From assembly GCA_023443145.1 (NCBI GenBank), contig JAEZVS010000129.1:1-16187 (forward strand): a stretch of DNA of 16,187 nt, given 5' to 3'. The position numbers were made by a program, and so were the translations under genes. Positions 1 through 7,361 of the stretch are shown in pieces. The notes below the pieces were generated by a model, which saw nothing but the letters and a program-made list of their open reading frames with translations, was not told the origin of the DNA and ran no database searches. This stretch comes from Bacillota bacterium. Its GTDB lineage: Bacteria; Bacillota; Peptococcia; Peptococcales; Peptococcaceae. The first letter of the stretch is position 1. Every line of letters begins with the position of its first letter.

Positions 1-1987
1 GGACCACAGATTTATTTTGATTGAAAAGCTGTTCTTTTAAAAGCGGCATGATGTCAATTTGCGCCAGATAAAATAAGACGTTGTTGCCCCAGCCGGTGCG
101 TTGGGTTTTTACCCAATAAACCATCTCTGGATCATCGGGAGAGATGAACGTTTCTAAGAGCGCGGCGCCGTTTTTGAGACTTTCGTTCGTAAAATTCAGT
201 TCTCGGGCCAACGCTTCCAAATCGGGCGCATCTTGGATGCGGCGCTGCAGCTTGGTCATGAGGGTGATGTTTTGGCGCAGATGGGAGAGCAAGGTTTCTA
301 ATTGCTTGGTGTAATTTTGCCACCATTCGCTCTGGCGAATTTTCTTTGTGATGCGCCGCTCACCAATATGGTCCAATTCTTTGATGTTGATGGCGATGTT
401 GATGGCGTCTTCGAAAAGAAGGGCAGCTTCATTGGCGGCGCTTTGGGCTTCAGAAAGAAGGCGGTCAATATCGGCCGGATCCAGCGAGATATCATCCGAT
501 TTGGCCACTTGTGACTGAATGCGACGAAAGAGCCCGCCGCTTCGGGCAAGACCATTCAGATTTTTGCGGATGAGTTCAAAATCCAGTTCGTCGGTGAATT
601 GACGGCTGGCTTCGTCTTCGAGATGATGGGCCTCATCGATGATGAGGTGGGAAAATTGCGGAAGCACGCCGCCGTCTCGACGCGCGTTTTGCAGAAGGAG
701 AGAATGGTTTACGATCAGGAGATTGCTTTTTTCGGCCCGGTTGCGACTGGCAAAATAGTAACATTCGTTGTAGTGCGGGCATCGGCCGCCGAAACAGGTG
801 TCAGCGGTGGCAGCGATGTTTTGCCAAAATTGATGCTCCATTTTATTTAAATTAAGACGCTCCCGATCTCCGGTGTCATCATGACTCAGCCAATAAAAGA
901 GCGAGGCATAAAAAAGCCGTTCGTTTTTGCTGAAGTTTTGACTTTGGCGCACAAGGGATGTAAAGCGGCGCAGACACAAATAATTGTTGCGCCCTTTAAC
1001 AATGGTGGCTCGAAAAGGATGACGGAGCAGTCGGCTTAAAAACGGAATATCCTGATGGTAGATGCGTTCCTGCAAGGTGATGGTGGCGGTTGACACAATG
1101 ACGCGGCAGTCGTTTTCATAGCCCCATAGCAGTGCCGGCAACAAATAGGCGAAAGTTTTTCCGGTGCCGGTGCCGGCTTCAATAATGGCGTGGCGTTCCG
1201 TTTCGAAGGCTTCCATAATTGTCTGCAGCATTTCCTTCTGCTGAGGGCGGGCTTCATAGGCCTCGTGACCGCCTGCCAACACGCCGTTCGGAGCAAAAAA
1301 CTGTGGTGCCTCGTGGAAGTTCAGGCAGGGGAGGTCATCCCATGAGGGTGTGTCGGTGTTTTCTTCCACTTTAGATGATTCCCAAAGACCGGAGGCCAAG
1401 GCAAAGGTGGTTAAGATCTCACCCTCTACGGAGTCGGCTTCTTTAAAAAGGACGGCCATTTGGGAGAGGACAAAAGGATCGGTGCGCTGCGCCATCTGCA
1501 CGAGACGGAGCGCCACATCGGCGCAAACCAAGGCATCATTCATGGCGCGGTGATGGGCGGGATCATTGATGTTCAAGTGGCCGGCGATGGCCGATAATTT
1601 GTAGCTGGTCAGACTGGGCAATAAGAGCTTGGCCAGATCGTGTGTATCGAGCCAGCGATTGGGCAGGGTTTCGCCCAGCTCAAATTCAAGGCGACCGCGA
1701 TCAAAGTTGGTGTTGTGTGCCACTAAGAGACGGCCTTCGATGAATCGGCGGACGTCAGGCTCGATGTCTTTCCAGCCGGGTGCGTTCTCTACCATGCGAT
1801 TGGTGATGCCGGTTAGTTGGGTAATGTCTCTGGGGATGGCTTGCGGCGGGCGCACAAAGGATTGGAATCGGTCAATAATTTTTCCGCCGTTGACGGATAC
1901 CAATGCAATTTCAATGATGGAGGCGTCTTTTTCCAGCCCCGTGGTCTCCACATCAATGGCCACGAAGCGATCAAAAGCGGCGCTCAT
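1..1987 (-). CDS. dinG: DinG-family ATP-dependent helicase with N-terminal DnaQ-like exonuclease (partial, C-terminus off the left edge)
   Basis: The minus strand reads open from the ATG at 1987 to the window edge, about 662 residues. Residues 1-170 form a DEDD exonuclease: DVETTG with D12 and E14, then HNTNFD, then an HRAMND block. A superfamily 2 helicase follows, with Walker A EAGTGTGKT near residue 271 and the DEAH box at 451-454. Cysteines C338, C398, C403 and C409 are spaced like the iron-sulphur cluster ligands of the XPD/DinG family. The family unwinds 5'-tailed DNA, D-loops and R-loops in repair. Full-length relatives are roughly 900 residues, so about 250 C-terminal residues, including the last helicase motifs, lie outside. 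The start overlaps the ahcY stop (ATGA) and has only a weak Shine-Dalgarno sequence, which suggests translational coupling. Family assignment is secure. Whether the nuclease and the cluster are both functional is inferred from motifs. Confidence 0.93.
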   Translation of the reverse strand, partial: MSAAFDRFVAIDVETTGLEKDASIIEIALVSVNGGKIIDRFQSFVRPPQAIPRDITQLTGITNRMVENAPGWKDIEPDVRRFIEGRLLVAHNTNFDRGRLEFELGETLPNRWLDTHDLAKLLLPSLTSYKLSAIAGHLNINDPAHHRAMNDALVCADVALRLVQMAQRTDPFVLSQMAVLFKEADSVEGEILTTFALASGLWESSKVEENTDTPSWDDLPCLNFHEAPQFFAPNGVLAGGHEAYEARPQQKEMLQTIMEAFETERHAIIEAGTGTGKTFAYLLPALLWGYENDCRVIVSTATITLQERIYHQDIPFLSRLLRHPFRATIVKGRNNYLCLRRFTSLVRQSQNFSKNERLFYASLFYWLSHDDTGDRERLNLNKMEHQFWQNIAATADTCFGGRCPHYNECYYFASRNRAEKSNLLIVNHSLLLQNARRDGGVLPQFSHLIIDEAHHLEDEASRQFTDELDFELIRKNLNGLARSGGLFRRIQSQVAKSDDISLDPADIDRLLSEAQSAANEAALLFEDAINIAINIKELDHIGERRITKKIRQSEWWQNYTKQLETLLSHLRQNITLMTKLQRRIQDAPDLEALARELNFTNESLKNGAALLETFISPDDPEMVYWVKTQRTGWGNNVLFYLAQIDIMPLLKEQLFNQNKSVV

Positions 1988-3228
1988 TCGATGACCCAGC
2001 TGGAGAGATAGTCGGCCTGCTCGGGAGTGAGCCGGTCTATGGCGACATTTAACGCATCGAGCTTCATTTGGGCCACCTGTTGATCGGTGGCGTCATCCAC
2101 GGCATAAAGCCCGGGTACCGGTTGTTCGCTTAACAAGCGCTCTAAACTCATGATCTGCAGAGCAAAGGTCAGATCCATAATTTCTGCGGGATGGCCATTG
2201 CCGCAGGCCAAATTGACCAGGCGTCCTTCTCCTAATAAATGTACTGTGCGCCCTTCCGAGATTTGGAAGGCGGTGATGTTGGGCTTCACTTCACGAAAAT
2301 GGGGATCCATCCGGCGTAAAGCCTCAACATTAATCTCTAAATCGAAGTGGCCGGCGTTGGCCAGGAGCACGCCGTCTTTCATCAGACGAAGCGCGCCTTC
2401 ATCAATGACGTGGCGGTTGCCGGTTACGGTGATGAACAGATCGCCCAGCGAAGCGGCTTTCTCAATAGGCATCACACGGTAGCCGTCCATTAAGGCCTCG
2501 ACGGCTTTTATGGGATCCACCTCCGTGACGATGACAGAGGCGCCCAAGCCTTTGGCACGCATGGCCACCCCTTTGCCGCACCAGCCGTATCCGACCACGA
2601 CGACCGTTTTTCCGGCGACCACCAGATTGGTGGTTTGCATGATGGCATTCCATACCGATTCGCCGGTGCCGTAGCGGTTGTCGAAAAGATGCTTCATTTG
2701 CGCGTTATTCACCGCCACCATGGGACAACGCAGCGTGCCTTCTTTATCCATGGCGTTCAGGCGCACAATGCCGGTGGTGGTTTCTTCGGCGCCCCCGATG
2801 ATGGCGGTCAACCGATCGGCATGATGTTCGTGTAAATGGGCAGTGAAGTCGCCGCCGTCATCGATAAATAGATCCGGGGCAAAGGCTGCCAGTTTTTCAA
2901 TATATTGGTGGTACTCTTCCGGGCCGGCACCGTGACGTGCAAAGGCGGTGATGCCGCCGTGCACCAGCGCTGCCACCACATCATCCTGTGTGGAAAGCGG
3001 ATTGGACCCGGCAACAGCCACTTCGGCACCGCCGGCCTGAAAGACCTGTGCCATATAGGCCGTCTTGGCCTCAAGATGCAGGCAAATGGCCACTTTTTTG
3101 CCTAGGAAGGGTTTTGTCTGTAGGAATTTTTCTTCCAGCTGATTTAAGATGGGCATGTGGCGTTTCACCCAATTGATTTTTTCTTGTCCCGATGGAAAGG
3201 CCTCGGGTGCGGCGATGATGCTTTCCAT
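1984..3228 (-). CDS. ahcY: Adenosylhomocysteinase (S-adenosylhomocysteine hydrolase), archaeal/Thermotoga-type
   Basis: The 414-residue protein hydrolyses S-adenosylhomocysteine to homocysteine and adenosine using tightly bound NAD, which recycles the product of SAM-dependent methylation in the cytoplasm. Visible signatures are HLEAKTA (51-57), DDGGD (123-127), EETTTG (148-153), KHLFDNRYGTGES with K179, D183 and N184, the Rossmann loop GYGWCGKG (213-220), NAGHFD (291-296) and NLACGNGHP (339-347). The RYGTG and GYGWCGKG variants, the short length and the lack of the C-terminal Lys-Tyr tail of classical enzymes match the archaeal/Thermotoga branch. Some members of that branch act on S-inosylhomocysteine, so substrate choice is less certain than fold. 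The ATG at 3228 follows AAAGGGG at 8 bases spacing. The gene is first in a leftward unit with dinG and has its own promoter. No pfs, luxS or deaminase gene is nearby. Confidence 0.93.
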   Translation of the reverse strand: MESIIAAPEAFPSGQEKINWVKRHMPILNQLEEKFLQTKPFLGKKVAICLHLEAKTAYMAQVFQAGGAEVAVAGSNPLSTQDDVVAALVHGGITAFARHGAGPEEYHQYIEKLAAFAPDLFIDDGGDFTAHLHEHHADRLTAIIGGAEETTTGIVRLNAMDKEGTLRCPMVAVNNAQMKHLFDNRYGTGESVWNAIMQTTNLVVAGKTVVVVGYGWCGKGVAMRAKGLGASVIVTEVDPIKAVEALMDGYRVMPIEKAASLGDLFITVTGNRHVIDEGALRLMKDGVLLANAGHFDLEINVEALRRMDPHFREVKPNITAFQISEGRTVHLLGEGRLVNLACGNGHPAEIMDLTFALQIMSLERLLSEQPVPGLYAVDDATDQQVAQMKLDALNVAIDRLTPEQADYLSSWVIE

Positions 3229-3263
3229 AAAAAAAGCCCCTTTCAGAATGGTCGTATACGGTC

Positions 3264-3292
3264 ATTATAAAGAGAAAAAATATGATGCGCAA
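3264..3292 (-). promoter_or_regulatory. Predicted sigma-A promoter for ahcY-dinG
   Basis: On the minus strand a -35 box TTGCGC (3287-3292) is followed after exactly 17 bases by a perfect -10 box TATAAT (3264-3269). The predicted start is near 3257, giving a leader of about 30 bases before the ahcY ATG. The -35 box is only a half match, so expression may depend on a factor binding the adjoining palindrome. Confidence 0.75.
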
Positions 3293-3302
3293 GCAATGCT
3301 TG
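3290..3302. promoter_or_regulatory. 13-bp palindrome between the divergent -35 boxes; possible operator
   Basis: CAAGCA and TGCTTG are perfect inverted copies around a single central A. The left arm overlaps the -35 box of the ahcY promoter and the right arm overlaps the -35 box of the pyr promoter. A protein bound here would contact both polymerase sites. Part of the symmetry arises automatically, because two opposed -35 boxes both contain TTG, so the evidence rests on the remaining three matched bases per arm. Confidence 0.35.
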
Positions 3303-3329
3303 AGTCGCACAACAAGAACATGGTAAAAT
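3300..3329 (+). promoter_or_regulatory. Predicted sigma-A promoter for the pyr operon
   Basis: A -35 box TTGAGT (3300-3305) and -10 box TAAAAT (3324-3329) are separated by 18 bases. TGG directly before the -10 box gives an extended -10 (TGn) motif. Transcription should begin around 3335-3338, leaving a leader of only about 50 bases. That is too short for a Bacillus-type PyrR attenuator with its own terminator. Confidence 0.7.
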
Positions 3330-3337
3330 TAAACAAC

Positions 3338-3374
3338 GAGGGGCTATCAGATTTGCAAACCAAATGCCGCCCTC
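3338..3374 (+). promoter_or_regulatory. Leader hairpin abutting the pyrB ribosome-binding site
   Basis: The predicted 5' leader can fold almost entirely. GAGG (3338-3341) pairs with CCTC (3371-3374), GGC (3342-3344) with GCC (3366-3368), and ATTTG (3351-3355) with CAAAT (3361-3365) around a 5-base loop. The structure begins within a few bases of the predicted transcript start and ends directly against the AGGAGG site (3375-3380). It could modulate ribosome access or protect the 5' end. No uridine run follows, so it is not a terminator. Confidence 0.4.
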
Positions 3375-3386
3375 AGGAGGACCAAC

Positions 3387-4313
3387 ATGATTGGGAAACA
3401 TTTATTGTCCATCGATGAATTGGACAAACAAGACATCTTAGATATTTTTGAACGAGCGAGACACATGCGTGATCGTTTGTCGTCGCCGCAGAAAAAACGC
3501 AACGACTTGTCCGGGCGTTCGGTGGTGAACCTCTTTTATGAAAACAGCACGCGGACGCGCACCTCATTTGAATTGGCGGCAAAGTATCTGGACGCTGATG
3601 TGGTTAATATTGTAGCGGCGTCTTCCAGCGTGCAAAAGGGAGAGTCGCTGAAAGACACCGGCATCACCTTGGACCGGCTTCATCCGGATGTGATTGTGAT
3701 GCGCCATCCTTCCAGCGGTGCGCACCGCATTTTGGCGGCCCACGTGAATGCCCACGTCATTAACGGTGGAGACGGCCTGCATGCCCATCCCACGCAAGCC
3801 CTTTTGGATGGGTTGACCATAGCCGACTATAAATCTTTTGAGGGCTTGAATGTGGCCATTGTTGGAGATATTCTTCATTCTCGGGTGGCGCGTTCCAATA
3901 TGGTGATGTTGGAAAAACTGGGGGCAAACGTGCGCGTTGCCGGGCCCAACACCCTGATGCCTTCTCATGTGGCCAATTACGGTGTGACGGTGGCCGGTTC
4001 CATGGAAGAAGCGGTTGCAGACGTGGACGTGGTGATGATGTTGCGCATTCAGCTGGAACGTCAGCGCGTCGGTCAGTTTCCGTCGGTGGAAGAATATGCC
4101 CATTTCTATGAACTCAATGCGCAGCGTTTGGCGTTGGCCAAGCCTGATGCCATTGTGCTGCATCCGGGACCCATCAATCGCGGGGTGGAAATTTCCCCTC
4201 AAGTGGCGGATGGCCCCCAATCAAAAATCAACGAGCAAGTGACCAATGGGTTGGCGGTGCGCATGGCGCTCTTAAGCCTATTGTGCAAGGAGGATCATTA
4301 TGCTATTACGTAA
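3387..4313 (+). CDS. pyrB: Aspartate carbamoyltransferase catalytic subunit
   Basis: The 308-residue enzyme condenses carbamoyl phosphate with aspartate to carbamoyl aspartate, the first committed step of pyrimidine synthesis. The carbamoyl-phosphate loop STRTRTSFE (54-62), the 80s-loop lysine (K84 in SSVQKGES), HPTQ (134-137), the aspartate-binding R220-x-Q222 and HPGP (259-262) are all present. Length is normal for the Bacillus-type catalytic chain. No pyrI regulatory subunit gene follows, so an unregulated trimer is expected. The ATG has a consensus AGGAGG six bases upstream. The 3' end overlaps pyrC by 14 bases, and the pyrC ribosome-binding site lies within pyrB. It is the first gene of the rightward operon. 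Confidence 0.97.
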   Translation: MIGKHLLSIDELDKQDILDIFERARHMRDRLSSPQKKRNDLSGRSVVNLFYENSTRTRTSFELAAKYLDADVVNIVAASSSVQKGESLKDTGITLDRLHPDVIVMRHPSSGAHRILAAHVNAHVINGGDGLHAHPTQALLDGLTIADYKSFEGLNVAIVGDILHSRVARSNMVMLEKLGANVRVAGPNTLMPSHVANYGVTVAGSMEEAVADVDVVMMLRIQLERQRVGQFPSVEEYAHFYELNAQRLALAKPDAIVLHPGPINRGVEISPQVADGPQSKINEQVTNGLAVRMALLSLLCKEDHYAIT

Positions 4314-5586
4314 CGGCCACTTGGTGGATCCGTCTCAAGCCATTGACGGCGTCACCGATATTCGCATCGAAGACGAACTTATTTTGGAAGTGGGCCCCGA
4401 TTTGCCTCTTATTGAGGGAGAAGATGTGCTGGAGTTGAACGGGCTCTATGTAGTGCCCGGTCTCATAGATACGCATGTGCATTTTCGTGACCCCGGCAAT
4501 GAAGACTCTGAAGATATGGAAAGCGGCGCGAAGGCCGCCATTCACGGAGGCTTTACGACGGTGGTGGCCATGCCCAACACGCGTCCTGTTATTGATTCTG
4601 TGCCGCTGGCCACGTATATTATGGAACGTTCTCGAGCTGTGGGTTTGGCCGATGTGCTTCCCACCGCTGCAATTACGAAAGGCGAGTTGGGTGAAGAAAT
4701 CACCGAGATGGGTCTTCTGCATCAGGCGGGGGTCATCGCTTTTACGGAAGACGGCAAATCGGTGGCCAGTGCCGGCGTTATGCGCAAAGCCATGGACTAT
4801 GGCAAACAGTTTGACGTGCTCTTTATGGACCACTGTGAAGACTTGTCTCTTCGCGGACGAGGGGTGATGAACGAAGGCGCGCTGGCCACTGAAATGGGCT
4901 TGTTTGGAGCCCCGGCCGCAGCCGAAGACTTGATCATCATGCGTGATATTATGTTGGCTCGTCTTACCGGTGCCCGCTTGCACATTCAGCATCTGTCGAC
5001 GGCGACAGGGTTGGAAATGGTACGACAAGCAAAAGCGGAAGGACTTCCGGTGAGCTGTGAGGTGACACCCCACCACCTTTTTCTAACGGAAGAAGCGGTG
5101 CGCGGTTACAACACGGCAGCCAAAGTGGCACCGCCCTTGCGGACCAAAGCCGATAACAATGCCCTTATCGCCGGCTTGAAAGATGGCACGGTGGACTGTG
5201 TGGGCACAGACCACGCCCCTCACGCTGCAGCGTTTAAAGACTGCGAGTTCGATAAAGCCGCGCCGGGCATCTCTTCCATTGAAGTGGCTTTTCCCCTTAT
5301 TTGGACACATCTGGTGGAAAGCGGACGCTTCAGCTTGGCGGAAGTGGTGAACTTTATGAGTACCCGTCCGGCTCAGTTGTTGCGCCTTGAGCGCGGAAGC
5401 TTGGCGCCGGGGCGTTGCGCAGATATTTTGATTTTTGATCCGGATACGGAAAAAATAGTGAGCACCGACGATTTTTACAGTAAAGGCAAAAATTGTCCTT
5501 ACGTCGGTGAAAAACTGGCCGGTTGGCCGCGTTTTGTATTTCGCGCCGGCAGACTGGTTTTAAATGAAGGCGTGGTGCAGGTCTAA
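4300..5586 (+). CDS. pyrC: Dihydroorotase (class I)
   Basis: The 428-residue zinc amidohydrolase cyclises carbamoyl aspartate to dihydroorotate. The metal and catalytic residues fall where Bacillus class I enzymes have them: H59 and H61 in DTHVHF, the bridging D151 in TEDGKS, H178 in MDHCED, H231 in IQHLST and catalytic D304 in GTDHAPH. Bridging is by aspartate rather than carboxylated lysine, as in that class. AAGGAGG (4287-4293) lies six bases before the ATG and sits inside the end of pyrB, so translation of the two is probably coupled. Downstream is the only sizeable gap in the pyr cluster. The protein looks intact with no unusual insertions. Confidence 0.97.
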   Translation: MLLRNGHLVDPSQAIDGVTDIRIEDELILEVGPDLPLIEGEDVLELNGLYVVPGLIDTHVHFRDPGNEDSEDMESGAKAAIHGGFTTVVAMPNTRPVIDSVPLATYIMERSRAVGLADVLPTAAITKGELGEEITEMGLLHQAGVIAFTEDGKSVASAGVMRKAMDYGKQFDVLFMDHCEDLSLRGRGVMNEGALATEMGLFGAPAAAEDLIIMRDIMLARLTGARLHIQHLSTATGLEMVRQAKAEGLPVSCEVTPHHLFLTEEAVRGYNTAAKVAPPLRTKADNNALIAGLKDGTVDCVGTDHAPHAAAFKDCEFDKAAPGISSIEVAFPLIWTHLVESGRFSLAEVVNFMSTRPAQLLRLERGSLAPGRCADILIFDPDTEKIVSTDDFYSKGKNCPYVGEKLAGWPRFVFRAGRLVLNEGVVQV

Positions 5587-5664
5587 AGAAAGGCCCGGTG
5601 TTGACGCACAAAGGCGGCAACATAAACGTCTGTCAGATGTGCGGGTTAGAGAGGGGTGAGGCGC
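5587..5664 (+). other. Intergenic gap between pyrC and pyrK; site of pyrAA-pyrAB in Bacillus
   Basis: These 78 bases contain no gene. In the Bacillus operon the two carbamoyl-phosphate synthase genes occupy this place. A TTGACG (5601-5606) followed after 16 bases by TAAACG is a poor promoter match at the -10 box. I see no terminator hairpin. The end holds the pyrK ribosome-binding site. Confidence 0.5.
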
Positions 5665-6426
5665 ATGGAATGTGCGCAGAGAACGATTCATCGGGTGGAG
5701 ACTTGGAGTGAGCGGGAGGCGCTCCTTTGGGTGGATGCCCCTGATATGGCAGCTCAGGCGAAGCCCGGGCAGTTTGTGATGGTACAAAGTGTGCCGGCCT
5801 CTACGTTTTTGAAGAAAGCCATCAGCATCCACGGGGTGCAGGAGAACCTTCTAGGTCTGGCGGTGCAGAAAGTGGGTCCGGGCACAGAGGCGTTGACGGC
5901 GCTTTCGCCGGGAGATAAGGTTTCGCTGATCGGACCGCTGGGCAACGGCTTCACATTGCCGGAAACACCGTCGCGCCTATTGATGGTGGCAGGCGGCATC
6001 GGAAAGGCGCCTTTTCGCATGCTGGCTGAACACGCATTAGAGAAAGGTCACGAGGTGGTCTTGGTGGCGGGCGGCCGGGATGAGGCGGCATTGGCCGGAC
6101 TTGAATGGGCAGATGATTTGGGCGTTTCGATGCGTTTGGCTACGGAAGACGGCTCTTTGGGCCATAGAGGCTTTGTGACAGATCTCATGACAGATGCGGC
6201 TGATTTCTCCGTTCTCTATGCCTGTGGCCCCACACCTATGTTGCGTGCGGTGCAGCAGCTGGCATTGGCAAAGGATCGACCATGTGAGTTGTCTCTGGAA
6301 GGAAAGATGGCTTGCGGTGTGGGGGTATGTCTGGGCTGCACGGTGGCACGTGCAAACGGAGATGCCCCTTATCTCAAGGTGTGCACCGACGGCCCGGTCT
6401 TTTTAGCGGAGGAGGTGCGGCTCTAA
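5665..6426 (+). CDS. pyrK: Dihydroorotate dehydrogenase electron-transfer subunit
   Basis: The 253-residue FAD/[2Fe-2S] protein passes electrons from the PyrD flavin to NAD in the heterotetrameric class 1B enzyme. Seen are the ferredoxin-reductase motifs IGPLGNGF (89-96), GGIGKAP (110-116) and YACGPTPML (185-193). Four cluster cysteines, C217, C222, C225 and C240, have the spacing usual in PyrK. The FAD-binding segment usually written RPISI reads KAISI (51-55), an unusual loss of the arginine-proline pair. I chose the ATG at 5665 over the in-frame GTG at 5656 because GAGGGG (5651-5656) is 8 bases from the ATG and overlaps the GTG. The stop shares one base with the pyrD start. Confidence 0.95.
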   Translation: MECAQRTIHRVETWSEREALLWVDAPDMAAQAKPGQFVMVQSVPASTFLKKAISIHGVQENLLGLAVQKVGPGTEALTALSPGDKVSLIGPLGNGFTLPETPSRLLMVAGGIGKAPFRMLAEHALEKGHEVVLVAGGRDEAALAGLEWADDLGVSMRLATEDGSLGHRGFVTDLMTDAADFSVLYACGPTPMLRAVQQLALAKDRPCELSLEGKMACGVGVCLGCTVARANGDAPYLKVCTDGPVFLAEEVRL

Positions 6427-7361
6427 TGGTGGATATGCGAATCCCTTTTTGCGGTCTGACCTTTAAAAATCCGGTATCGACGGCTTCGGGCACCTATGGC
6501 TTTGCCTTGGAATATGAACGGCTCATAAATGTGGGCATGTTGGGCTCAGTCACGACAAAAGGACTGACACCGCTGGCGCGTAAAGGAAATGCCGGCGTGC
6601 GCATTATGGAAACACCTGCGGGCATGCTCAACTGCATCGGCTTGGAAAACCCCGGGGTGGATGCCTTCATCGCCGACATATTGCCGCAAATGCGAGAATC
6701 TTTGGCGCCGAGTGATACGAAAATCATTGCCAACATCAGTGGCGATTCGGTGGATGACTATGCCTTGATGGCCGATAAATTGTCTCGGGCCGAAGGGGTG
6801 GCCCTTTTAGAAGTGAACATTTCCTGTCCCAATGTGAAAGCGGGGGGAATGGCTTTCGGTACCGATTGTATTCAGGCGGCAGAAGTGTGTCGGGCGGTGA
6901 AACGCTATGCGGCACAACCGGTGGTGATGAAGTTGTCGCCGAATGTGAGCGACGTGGCTTTAATCGCCCGCTCTTTGGAAGAGGCGGGCGCTGATGCGCT
7001 CTCTCTCATCAACACGCTTTTGGGTATGGCCATTGATGTTGAGCGCCGGGCGCCTGTTTTGGGCAATGTAACCGGCGGTTTGTCCGGTCCGGCGGTACGG
7101 CCCATAGGGGTGCGTATGGTGTGGCAAGCGGCACAGGCCACATCCATTCCTATTTTGGGCATGGGTGGTATTGCCAATGGTCGGGATGCGTTGGAATATA
7201 TTTTGGCCGGCGCTTCATTGGTGGCGGTGGGCGCTGCAAATTTCCCCAATCCGTGGGCGCCTGTGGAGATTTTACAGGAGATTGAAGATTACTGCATCCG
7301 CCATCAAGTGGCGCGCGTCTCCGATCTTATCGGTGCAGCGCATAGAAAGGAGATGCCATGA
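6426..7361 (+). CDS. pyrD: Dihydroorotate dehydrogenase, catalytic subunit, class 1B (NAD-dependent)
   Basis: The 311-residue FMN TIM-barrel oxidises dihydroorotate to orotate. Class 1 features are STASGTYG (18-25), TTKG with K45, NCIGLENPG (69-77), and NISCPN with the catalytic base C134, where class 2 enzymes use serine. FMN-binding motifs INTLLGMA, GGLSGPA and GMGGI follow in order. Adjacency to pyrK identifies the 1B subclass. The open frame extends upstream to 6312 inside pyrK, but AGGAGG (6410-6415) is ten bases before the ATG at 6426 and the family begins there. A second ATG at 6435 is too far from that site. The start overlaps the pyrK stop (TAATG) and the end overlaps pyrF (ATGA). 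Confidence 0.97.
   Translation: MVDMRIPFCGLTFKNPVSTASGTYGFALEYERLINVGMLGSVTTKGLTPLARKGNAGVRIMETPAGMLNCIGLENPGVDAFIADILPQMRESLAPSDTKIIANISGDSVDDYALMADKLSRAEGVALLEVNISCPNVKAGGMAFGTDCIQAAEVCRAVKRYAAQPVVMKLSPNVSDVALIARSLEEAGADALSLINTLLGMAIDVERRAPVLGNVTGGLSGPAVRPIGVRMVWQAAQATSIPILGMGGIANGRDALEYILAGASLVAVGAANFPNPWAPVEILQEIEDYCIRHQVARVSDLIGAAHRKEMP

Noticed and set aside
3564..5076. Long minus-strand open frames opposite pyrB (218 codons) and pyrC (256 codons)
   Set aside because: Both are histidine-rich, match no family I recognise and lie exactly opposite intact conserved genes. They are antisense shadows produced by codon bias.
5601..5628. Possible promoter TTGACG-N16-TAAACG before pyrK
   Set aside because: The -10 box matches only half of the consensus and the spacer is short. 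There is no other sign of an independent pyrK transcript.
5645..5664. AGAGAGG resembling the core of a PyrR RNA-binding loop
   Set aside because: It lacks the flanking conserved bases and stem, and is better explained as the pyrK ribosome-binding site.
5656..5664. GTG at 5656 as the pyrK start
   Set aside because: The only good ribosome-binding site overlaps this codon and is correctly spaced for the ATG at 5665.
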